Assembly (NCBI GenBank): GCA_017558165.1
Contig: JAFYWE010000225.1
Span: 1-5,047 of the forward strand
Length of the DNA stretch: 5,047 bases
Source of the DNA: Bacteroidaceae bacterium
Lineage (GTDB): Bacteria; Bacteroidota; Bacteroidia; Bacteroidales; Bacteroidaceae
Direction: 5' to 3'
Part shown: piece by piece, positions 1-5,012 of the stretch
Layout of the letters: each line of letters begins with the position of its first letter
Numbering within the stretch: the stretch's first letter is position 1
Notes under the pieces: generated by a model
Databases searched by the model: none
The model's input: only the letters and a program-made list of their open reading frames with translations
Told to the model about the DNA's origin: nothing
Position numbers and translations under genes: made by a program

Positions 1-157
1 CAGAGCGTAGCGACGAAAGTTCAGTTCGACAACACAAACAGCGATAGGTCGCACGTAGCACTGACAAGGTTAGTGCCGTGCGGGTCGCGATTGGTTTGTG
101 TTTGTCAATGGATCTCTAAAGCAACATACGAGATATCTCCCATACGGTCGCTATGAC
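1..157 (-). repeat. Diverged, interrupted copy of the dispersed palindromic repeat (cut by the window edge)
   Basis: Bases 1-16 (CAGAGCGTAGCGACGA) are the exact reverse complement of a segment inside the two complete repeat elements at 1551-1715 and 4212-4435. Bases 111-157, read on the minus strand, match the other half of the same core: GTCAT, two bases, CGA, then CGTATG and GAGAT. The two halves are separated here by about 94 bases (17-110) that the other copies lack, most of which form a hairpin. The copy lies in the opposite orientation to the other two, and its left end runs off the window. The outer terminal repeat is not clearly recognisable. The match to bases 1-16 is exact; the rest is diverged and rests on motif order, so the copy's full extent is uncertain. 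Confidence 0.6.
28..106. repeat. Long interrupted hairpin inserted in the repeat copy
   Basis: Bases 28-39 (GACAACACAAAC) pair with 94-106, 12 base pairs with one bulged T at 101. Inside this, 41-44 pair with 85-88, 51-55 pair with 77-81, and 58-62 pair with 72-76, leaving a 9-base loop at 63-71. The result is a rod-like stem of about 79 bases with internal loops. It sits between the two recognisable halves of the repeat core and looks like a discrete insertion. There is no flanking T-run, so it does not look like a terminator. An RNA role in the leader of the downstream gene is possible but unsupported. Confidence 0.6.
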
Positions 158-202
158 AATTATCTTTTCTGGTGTAAACGGATACGTTAAAAAAATAGGA
201 CT

Positions 203-1306
203 ATGCTAAGAAGAATTTTATCAACAATAGTGGCATTTGCAGCCTGCATTGCTGTAAGTGCGCAGGGTACCTGTGTGATTGATGGTACAATAGACAAAGG
301 ATATCTTTGTGACGGCAAGAAGGTGAAGAGTGTCACCCTGACACGCACCGATGAGTACGGCCGTGAGATTCAGGTGGCAACCGCCAAGGTGAAGAAGGAC
401 AAGTACACCTTCAAGTATGAACTTGCCAAGGATGAGCCTGTGCTCATGTACACAATCAAGGGTTTTGGCGAGGGTAAGGACGTTGAGGTCTTTGTGGAGC
501 CGGGAGAGGTGCTGGTCTACCACAAACAGGGAGTTAGGGGCATTGCTTATGGTACACCTGCAAATGACCTGTATCTTGAGTTTGCTCTTACCCTCGATGC
601 AGAGAAGGCTGTCCTTGAATTGCCTGATGTTCCCGACCACGAAATTCTGAAGATAAAGGCTGAACTCATAAGGATGCTTATTGACAACAACGATTCACCC
701 GTTGCTCCGCTCATGATTGAGCACACGCTGTTGCCTATGCTCACTCCTGCATACGCCGAGCAGATGATGAATACCATTGCGCACACGTTGCAGAACCATC
801 CTTACTACCTGTCACTGCGTAACAAGGTGCTGGCGAACAACCTGAAGGTGGGTAACGAGGTGCCCGACGTTGTGTTGCCTATGCAGGGTGGTGAGGTAAA
901 GAAACTCTCCGACTTCCGTGGCAAATATGTGGTGCTTAATTTCTGGGCAAGCGGTTGTGAGAAATCGGCCGATATGTTTGCCGAGCTGCAGTACCTGCAC
1001 GACATGCTCAAGGAGACCGACGGCCAGTTCGTTATCCTCAGCTTCTCGCTTGATACAGATGCAGCTGCGTGGAACACTGCAATTGAGAGCAACGGCATCA
1101 ACCGCGAGGGTTGGTTGCACGCCTGCGACGCTGCAGGAGCCGCTTCTCCGGTAGTGAAGCTCTTCGGTGTTGAGAAGACCCCAAGAATTGTGCTTGTTGA
1201 GCCCGAGGGACGCGCAGTGTCGCTCGATATGGACATTGACGAGGTGGTTATGCGAGTTGAGCAGATACTCTCAGGAGACCTTTATTACCTCGATCAGGAG
1301 AAGTAA
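203..1306 (+). CDS. Exported DUF4369-type/thioredoxin-fold (TlpA/AhpC-TSA-like) protein with a CxxS active site
   Basis: The 367-residue product starts with a basic, hydrophobic signal peptide (1-20, ending VSA before QG), so it probably acts in the periplasm. C15 lies inside this peptide but lacks a strict lipobox. Residues about 24-110 are beta-rich and resemble the DUF4369 domain that often precedes thioredoxin domains in Bacteroidetes. Residues 130-210 are mostly helical. Residues 216-355 are a TlpA/AhpC-TSA-like thioredoxin fold: VGNEVPD, the LSDFRGKYVVLNFWAS strand, and a cis-proline loop TPRIVLVEPEGR at 326-337. The active-site motif reads W-A-S-G-C252-E-K-S255, so the nucleophilic cysteine is kept but the usual second cysteine is serine. 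This makes an ordinary disulfide reductase cycle unlikely; a monothiol, peroxidase-like or isomerase-like role is possible. An in-frame TAA at 188-190 and the signal peptide fix the start at ATG 203. The ribosome site is weak (AGGA only 2 bases away), and no confident promoter is seen. The gene stands alone between repeats. Confidence 0.92.
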   Translation: MLRRILSTIVAFAACIAVSAQGTCVIDGTIDKGYLCDGKKVKSVTLTRTDEYGREIQVATAKVKKDKYTFKYELAKDEPVLMYTIKGFGEGKDVEVFVEPGEVLVYHKQGVRGIAYGTPANDLYLEFALTLDAEKAVLELPDVPDHEILKIKAELIRMLIDNNDSPVAPLMIEHTLLPMLTPAYAEQMMNTIAHTLQNHPYYLSLRNKVLANNLKVGNEVPDVVLPMQGGEVKKLSDFRGKYVVLNFWASGCEKSADMFAELQYLHDMLKETDGQFVILSFSLDTDAAAWNTAIESNGINREGWLHACDAAGAASPVVKLFGVEKTPRIVLVEPEGRAVSLDMDIDEVVMRVEQILSGDLYYLDQEK

Positions 1307-1325
1307 TCAGATAATTGGTATATAT

Positions 1326-1371
1326 ATCCCTCTCCCGTGCTTTTACAGCCCAGGAGAGGGATTCTTGTGTT
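1326..1371 (+). terminator. Candidate terminator of the thioredoxin-like gene
   Basis: ATCCCTCTCC (1326-1335) pairs perfectly with GGAGAGGGAT (1353-1362) around a 17-base loop, 20 bases after the stop codon. The downstream tract TCTTGTGTTT is T-rich but broken by C and G, so this is a weaker intrinsic terminator than the one at 1844-1884. Its position directly after the gene supports the call. Confidence 0.6.
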
Positions 1372-1432
1372 TAGTGGTGTGCTGTTTTATTGTTTGCTCA
1401 TAGTTGCTCTGTTCAATCGGATATTTGTGGGG

Positions 1433-1509
1433 TAGGGATTTGTAATCCCTATGTTATCTCGGGTCACAGACCCTGATACTCGTTGACGTCGGATAGTAAT
1501 ATCCGACGT
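1433..1509. repeat. Cluster of three adjacent short hairpins, probably a dispersed intergenic repeat
   Basis: Three palindromes follow one another: TAGGGATT-TGT-AATCCCTA (1433-1451), GGGTC-ACA-GACCC (1461-1473) and ACGTCGGATA-GTAA-TATCCGACGT (1486-1509). All stems are perfect, of 8, 5 and 10 base pairs. None is followed by a T-run on either strand, so they do not look like ordinary terminators. A 71-residue minus-strand reading frame across them (1387-1602) has no recognisable protein character and is best seen as repeat translation. Palindromes built on GGATTTGTAATCC-like cores occur as repetitive intergenic sequences in Bacteroidetes; that this is such a copy is inferred. Together with the repeats on its right, this explains the gene-free stretch 1370-1843. 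Confidence 0.6.
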
Positions 1510-1550
1510 AACAAAATAAAAAGACAAGCACTTCTTGAGGACAATGTAAA

Positions 1551-1715
1551 TAACGTGAGTTCGATATAAGAAATCGTACTGATATTTATTGCTTTTTGTC
1601 ATCTCGAACGTATGTGAGAGATCTCTTTTCTCACAATATTTTGAGATTCCTCGTCGCTACGCTCTGTCGGAATGACAAATTCACGGTTTGATGAGTTTAT
1701 ATCGAACTTACGTTA
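1551..1715 (+). repeat. 165-bp MITE-like element with 19-bp terminal inverted repeats (short form)
   Basis: The left end TAACGTGAGTTCGATATAA (1551-1569) is matched at the right end (1697-1715) by its reverse complement with one mismatch. Inside is a second, nested imperfect palindrome from GTCAT (1598-1602) to ATGAC (1672-1676), holding GAGATCTC on one side and GAGATTCC on the other. The element carries no reading frame of note. It matches 4212-4435 with only about four base substitutions once two insertions in that copy are removed. There is no clear target-site duplication here (GTAAA on the left, AATAA on the right). The structure fits a non-autonomous miniature transposable element or a Bacteroidetes-type extragenic palindrome family. 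Confidence 0.85.
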
Positions 1716-1767
1716 AATAATATTTTCGGAAGAAATTTAAACAGCTTCTTAATAAAAAGGCTTGAGT

Positions 1768-1810
1768 CCTCCTCTTGCCCAAGAGGAGGTGTCACGAAGT
1801 GACGGAGGAG
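1768..1810. repeat. Double-hairpin intergenic repeat with GTCACGAAGTGAC
   Basis: CCTCCTCTTG (1768-1777) pairs with CAAGAGGAGG (1780-1789) as a 10-bp stem. It is followed at once by GTCAC-GAA-GTGAC (1791-1803) and then GGAGGAG (1804-1810), which could alternatively pair with the first CCTCCTC. Only one copy is in this window. The arrangement of a CCTCC-rich stem followed by GTCACGAAGTGACGG resembles a repeat I associate with intergenic regions of Bacteroidetes genomes, but that is recollection, not a search result. No T-tract follows, so it is unlikely to be a terminator. Confidence 0.6.
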
Positions 1811-1843
1811 ATTATCATCCTGCACCTGTCTGCACTCCCATAC

Positions 1844-1884
1844 AAAAAAATTGCTCCTGCCTTGTCTTGACAAGGCAGGAGCAA
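1844..1884 (-). terminator. Strong intrinsic terminator of the large minus-strand gene
   Basis: TTGCTCCTGCCTTGTC (1851-1866) and GACAAGGCAGGAGCAA (1869-1884) form a perfect 16-bp GC-rich stem. On the minus strand the hairpin is followed directly by seven T residues (A run at 1844-1850 on the + strand). It begins 31 bases after the stop codon of the gene that ends at 1915. This is a textbook rho-independent terminator for that gene. Confidence 0.92.
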
Positions 1885-1914
1885 CGCACTATTCAGTTTA
1901 AGTATGGTTGTCTG

Positions 1915-3948
1915 TTACTTTACCAATACCTTCTTGCCACCTACGATGTAGATGCCGGCGCTGGTAATCTTCTCAATCTTGCGGCCTGTGAGGTCGTAGA
2001 TTGCGCTTGTACCCTCAACTGTGTTGATGTCCTTGATGCCCGATGCAACAGCCTCCTCAAGAACCCATGTTGCAGCCAGGTCAATAGCCGCGTCGCAGAA
2101 CGGATATACAACGCCGCTCACGCTCTCAACCTTGAAGTAGCCTCTTGTGTTGATGATGCGGAACTGGTTGTCGTCGGTGAACTCGAAGCCGAGTGGTGTC
2201 TTCTGGCCGTCGTCGCAAGCGTCAACGTTCCAGCTGCGGCATACGATATAGTGACCGTTCAATGACTTTACGTAGTAGTCGCCGTCGGCAGCCTCCTCGA
2301 AGTTGAAGATCTGGTCGTTGCTCTCGGCATACTCGCTGATGATTACAGAGCCTACAGGGCCTGTCGCGTTGTCGGTATTGTACTCGCCCACGTGCAGGTA
2401 GTTGCCGCTTGTAACCTCCTTGATGCGGTAAGCCTTTGATGTGTCGATGCCACCAGGAGCCGGTGCAACACCGCCTGCTGTAACTGTCCACTCTACATTG
2501 CCCTGGCAAGCCTTGTTCTTTGAGTGCCACTTTGTGTTAGGATAACCCCACTCGTCGATGTAATCCTCACCGGCGTGGTCAACAACGATATCTGCAAGGT
2601 TCAATGTATATGTACCCTCGGCTGTGATAGGTGTCGATGCATACTCATATCCTGTCCACTCGGCGTTTACAAGGTACTCGAGCTTGTTGCTGATGTTGTA
2701 GCTGCTTGGGCAGTATGTCATTGTGTATACCTGGTCGCCGCTCTTCAGCTTCACCTCGTATGAAATCATCTGCCAGTCCTCGTCGTAAGATGGAGTGACG
2801 TTCTGGTTGAACTCGATTACAATCTTGTCGAGCTGCTCAACATAGCCCGCTACCGGTGTAATGCTTACAATCTCCAATGGAACGATTGAGAATGAGTAGA
2901 GTGTCACGTTAATCTCGCGTGCCTCGTTCGCCACGCCGTCCATTGTGAATGTGCCGGCAGGGATGTAGAAGAGATAGTCGCCCTCCTCAGTGAACTTCTG
3001 GCTGAACTTCACTGTAATCTTGTTGCCTGCGAGTGTTGCTGTACCCTCGGCCTCGCCACCACCTGGCAAATATGCCATTACAGGGTCTGCACCTGCTACA
3101 AGTGCAACATTGTTTACATTCTGGAATGTGATCTCAAGGTCACCTATCTCCTTTACCTTGTCGCCGTCGTTGTAGTTTGTAGCGAATGAAGGATTAGGGT
3201 CAATAACCTCGAATGAGTATGAGTTGTACTGGTTGATCTCGCCGTCAACGCTCACGAATACACCCTGATAGATGTCGAGGTTGTAACGTCCTGGAGTTGT
3301 GATAGGCTCGGCAAGCTCAAGGGTAACTGTCTTCTTGTCATCGCTGAATGTTACCTCGTTCTTGATTGTTGCCGCAGGCATCCAGTAGTTGTCGAGTACT
3401 TGCAGGCCGCTTGAAGGGAACTCTACCTTGGCAATGGCCTTGGCGAATGTGAACTCAATCTTGTCGAGCTTGGTTGTGGCCTCGTCTGGTGACACGCCCT
3501 CAATCTCCATTGCAGTGGCAATCTTGAATGTAGATGTGTACTCTGCAAAGTCCTCGCCGTCAACGCTCTTTATGCAACCGGCAGGGATTGTATAGCTGTA
3601 GTCGCCCGGAGCCTCGATGAACTGGTCAACCATCTCCTCCTTACCGTCCTTGCCCGCAACGCTCTTCTGCTCGAACAGGAGAACCACGGTTGTCTTCTCG
3701 AGCCACTCGTTGTCGTCAACACGTGTGAGCTTGTACACCTCACCTGTAGTGTTGTTCTTTACATCGATGCCGCCCTCGGGGATGGTTGCGCTTACATGCT
3801 TGTTGAACTCAAGACGGATGTTGTACACGCTGAAAAGCGACTTGCCGTTCGATGGCTCGGCATACACCAGCGCCAACGCCTCGTCCTGTGCTATCGCTGT
3901 TCCCAACATAAGGAACAGAGAGAAAAAGAATAGCGTAAATTTTTTCAT
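1915..3948 (-). CDS. Large secreted multidomain protein: four Ig-like repeats, ricin-like beta-trefoil, type IX secretion C-terminal domain
   Basis: The 677-residue product has a classic signal peptide (1-20, ending TAIA before QD). Four beta-sandwich, Ig-like repeats follow at about 24-146, 147-250, 251-356 and 357-490. Each has an early strand such as LDKIEFTFAKAI, and most have a late GxYxxxIPAG-type motif with a following DG. Residues about 503-630 look like a ricin-type beta-trefoil: YRIKEVTSGNYLHV, then IFNFEEAADGDYYVKSLNGHYIV, then FRIINTRGYFKV and ATWVLEEA. The C-terminus (about 637-677) has IYDLTGRKI and then GIYIVGGKKVLVK, the pattern of the type A sorting domain read by the type IX (Por) secretion system, so surface attachment or release is likely. 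No catalytic motif is visible; the Ig and trefoil parts suggest binding, perhaps to carbohydrate, which is inference. An in-frame TAG at 3952-3954 and the signal peptide fix the start at ATG 3948. The gene is monocistronic, with its own terminator. Confidence 0.92.
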   Translation of the reverse strand: MKKFTLFFFSLFLMLGTAIAQDEALALVYAEPSNGKSLFSVYNIRLEFNKHVSATIPEGGIDVKNNTTGEVYKLTRVDDNEWLEKTTVVLLFEQKSVAGKDGKEEMVDQFIEAPGDYSYTIPAGCIKSVDGEDFAEYTSTFKIATAMEIEGVSPDEATTKLDKIEFTFAKAIAKVEFPSSGLQVLDNYWMPAATIKNEVTFSDDKKTVTLELAEPITTPGRYNLDIYQGVFVSVDGEINQYNSYSFEVIDPNPSFATNYNDGDKVKEIGDLEITFQNVNNVALVAGADPVMAYLPGGGEAEGTATLAGNKITVKFSQKFTEEGDYLFYIPAGTFTMDGVANEAREINVTLYSFSIVPLEIVSITPVAGYVEQLDKIVIEFNQNVTPSYDEDWQMISYEVKLKSGDQVYTMTYCPSSYNISNKLEYLVNAEWTGYEYASTPITAEGTYTLNLADIVVDHAGEDYIDEWGYPNTKWHSKNKACQGNVEWTVTAGGVAPAPGGIDTSKAYRIKEVTSGNYLHVGEYNTDNATGPVGSVIISEYAESNDQIFNFEEAADGDYYVKSLNGHYIVCRSWNVDACDDGQKTPLGFEFTDDNQFRIINTRGYFKVESVSGVVYPFCDAAIDLAATWVLEEAVASGIKDINTVEGTSAIYDLTGRKIEKITSAGIYIVGGKKVLVK

Positions 3949-4211
3949 AATCTAAGGTTTAGTTAATGACTTCTTTATTATAATGTATCAATCAAATCCT
4001 GTACCTGTGTGCAGTGTGGTTTTAAATTCCACTTTTTGCAATCGCGAATATAATTCAAAAAATGCTCACTTGTTCAACTTCGCTATTAAAATGTCGCTTT
4101 TTTATCATTTTTTCATAAAAAATGAAACCAAACGGCTGTAAAAGCACCCCATGTGTTAAAATGTGTTATGTTTGATGCGCCTTTTGGATAAGGAACGATG
4201 GCTTTAAAAAT
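3949..4211. other. AT-rich upstream region of the secreted-protein gene, with operator-like repeats
   Basis: This stretch must hold the promoter of the gene starting at 3948, but no full TTTG-N19-TAnnTTTG match is visible. The nearest candidate is TATATTCG on the minus strand near 4045-4052, one base off the -7 consensus and with no well-placed -33 box. Two structured sites stand out. CATTTTTT-CAT-AAAAAATG (4106-4124) is a perfect 8-bp palindrome around a 3-base loop. ATGTGTTA occurs twice at 4151-4158 and 4161-4168, exactly 10 bases apart, as a regulator's paired half-sites might be. No coding sequence is evident on either strand. Confidence 0.4.
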
Positions 4212-4435
4212 TAACGTGAGTTCTATATAAGAAATCGTACTGATATTCATTGCTTTTTGTCATCTCGAACCAACGGTCGACGCCCGAAGGGGCCAAAGTC
4301 AACGTATGTGAGAGATCTCTTTTCTCACAATATTTTGAGATTCCTCGTCGCTACGCTCTGTCGGACGTGTTGTTGAGGGCTTGCCCGAAAAATGACAAGT
4401 TCACGGTTTGATGAGTTTATATCGAACTCACGTTA
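4212..4435 (+). repeat. 224-bp MITE-like element (long form), second copy of the 1551-1715 repeat
   Basis: Terminal inverted repeats lie at 4212-4230 and 4417-4435 and match those of the shorter copy. The internal palindrome runs from GTCAT (4259-4263) to ATGAC (4392-4396). Relative to the short copy there are two extra segments: 33 bases at 4271-4303 and 26 bases at 4366-4391. Together they account exactly for the 59-base length difference. Each contains its own small hairpin (GCCC-GAAG-GGGC and GGGC-TT-GCCC). The direct repeat AAAAT flanks the element (4207-4211 and 4436-4440), a possible 5-bp target duplication, though it is low in complexity. No transposase is encoded, so any movement would need one supplied elsewhere. 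Confidence 0.87.
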
Positions 4436-4465
4436 AAAATTAGGTTGAGCGGACAATCTGCGGAC

Positions 4466-4521
4466 AGTAGTATAAAACAACAAGCACTAACTACTTGTGT
4501 AACCAGTAATTAGTGCTTGTT
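4466..4521 (-). terminator. Terminator of the tRNA-Leu-like gene
   Basis: AACAAGCACTAA (4479-4490) pairs perfectly with TTAGTGCTTGTT (4510-4521), a 12-bp stem with a 19-base loop. On the minus strand the hairpin comes one base after the CCA end of the tRNA and is followed by GTTTTATAC. The position and the T-rich tail indicate an intrinsic terminator for the tRNA transcript. Just beyond it, GCGGACA is repeated at 4449-4455 and 4460-4466, with no evident function. Confidence 0.75.
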
Positions 4522-4522
4522 A

Positions 4523-4603
4523 TGGTACTCGAAGCGGGACTTGAACCCGCACGGCTGTTAAGGCCAAAGGATTTTAAGTCACCACCGAATCTACCATTCG
4601 AGC
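4523..4603 (-). tRNA. tRNA-Leu(UAA)-like gene with a reduced D-arm, possibly a pseudogene
   Basis: On the minus strand GCTCGAA (4603-4597) pairs with TTCGAGT to form the 7-bp acceptor stem, followed by discriminator A and an encoded CCA (4525-4523). The T-arm is perfect: GCGGG, TTCAAGT, CCCGC. A long variable arm with a GGC/GCC stem marks a type II tRNA. The anticodon loop CTTAAAA places TAA at 4576-4574, giving leucine. The odd part is the 5' half. Only 11 bases (4594-4584) separate the acceptor linker from the anticodon stem, and no D-stem can form. The anticodon stem has a T-C mismatch and two G-T pairs. The gene is 81 bases, about 6 shorter than E. coli tRNA-Leu(UAA). An internal deletion, a real D-armless variant or an assembly error could explain this. 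A terminator follows directly. Confidence 0.75.
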
Positions 4604-4772
4604 TACCTCTTTATCTCTTTTATCTTGTTGTAAATCTTGTATTTAACTCAAGTAATAACAGCTTGCTTGAGTTGTAGTTTTTCGCTTGGTTTACATATTG
4701 GTTTACACGTCGTGTGTAACTCAATGCTTCAATTCGTACTGTTAAATATCTCTCGCAGTGATTTCTGCATTA
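4604..4772 (-). other. Long leader between the promoter and the tRNA-Leu-like gene
   Basis: Transcription from the promoter at 4773-4803 would run through about 160 bases before reaching the tRNA. The leader holds GCAG-AAATCA-CTGC near its 5' end, an imperfect dyad around 4702-4720 (TTACACGTCGTGTGTAA), GGTTTACA repeated at 4688-4695 and 4700-4707, and an 8-bp hairpin AACTCAAG/CTTGAGTT (4645-4652 with 4666-4673). No convincing reading frame is present. It may be an extended precursor leader, a small RNA, or the remains of a deleted gene or second tRNA. Confidence 0.4.
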
Positions 4773-4803
4773 CAAAGGTAATGTTCTTTGGCCATAAAAC
4801 AAA
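4773..4803 (-). promoter_or_regulatory. Bacteroidetes-type housekeeping promoter
   Basis: On the minus strand TTTG (4803-4800) is followed after exactly 19 bases by TACCTTTG (4780-4773). This fits the Bacteroidetes -33 TTTG and -7 TAnnTTTG consensus, with transcription expected to begin near 4766 and run toward the tRNA-Leu-like gene. No other gene lies in between, so the tRNA is the likely target despite the long leader. Confidence 0.75.
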
Positions 4804-4947
4804 CGATAAAAAGGACGTTTTTACCACTTCATTATATCTTTTTTAAGCGTTCCGACTTACCGTATATCGTGGTATTTTACAGCTCGCCGAACACATAAAA
4901 TTCAAAGGTTTGGAATCCACAACATCCTAGAGTGTTGTCATGAAAAT
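4804..4947. other. Gene-free intergenic spacer
   Basis: No gene is supported on either strand. ACAACA (4919-4924) and TGTTGT (4933-4938) form a short hairpin. A minus-strand frame stays open from the window edge to about 4879, but it runs through the terminator hairpin at 4948-4981 and has no recognisable motif. Confidence 0.4.
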
Positions 4948-4984
4948 AAGCCAACTTATCTACGATGGGATAGGTTGGCTTTTG
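4948..4984. terminator. Bidirectional hairpin terminator
   Basis: AAGCCAACTTATC (4948-4960) pairs with GATAGGTTGGCTT (4969-4981) as a 13-bp stem with one G-T wobble and an 8-base loop. A-rich sequence on its left and T-rich sequence on its right make it usable in both directions. It lies 32 bases downstream of the stop codon of the minus-strand partial gene at the window edge, which is its most likely client. Confidence 0.75.
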
Positions 4985-5012
4985 TCGTTCACCATAATGC
5001 AATAGATTTCTC

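Noticed and set aside
547..1236. Minus-strand reading frames inside the thioredoxin-like gene
   Set aside because: They are antisense shadows of the supported + strand gene and lack any domain features.
1387..1602. 71-residue minus-strand reading frame
   Set aside because: It translates the three-hairpin cluster and the end of the MITE-like element, and has no protein-like features.
1551..1715. CRISPR-like array from the repeated segments
   Set aside because: The repeats are two distant copies of a palindromic element, not regularly spaced direct repeats with unique spacers, and no cas genes are present.
1762..2265. 167-residue + strand reading frame
   Set aside because: It begins inside the hairpin repeat, crosses the terminator at 1844-1884 and then runs antisense through the well-supported minus-strand gene. 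Its composition shows no domain or signal.
4523..4580. tRNA 3' fragment as an integration (attR) scar
   Set aside because: An attachment scar would not be expected to keep a 5' segment that pairs perfectly with the acceptor stem. An internal deletion fits better, and no integrase is visible.
4571..4634. Short minus-strand peptide frame (IQDLQQDKRDKEVARMVDSVVT) ending inside the tRNA, possibly an integrase tail
   Set aside because: It looks protein-like but is preceded by an in-frame stop and is only about 22 codons. The match of its region to the tRNA acceptor stem explains the sequence better.
4637..4846. 69-residue + strand reading frame
   Set aside because: It runs antisense to the promoter and leader of the tRNA-like gene, has no ribosome site or recognisable motif, and is of a length expected by chance.
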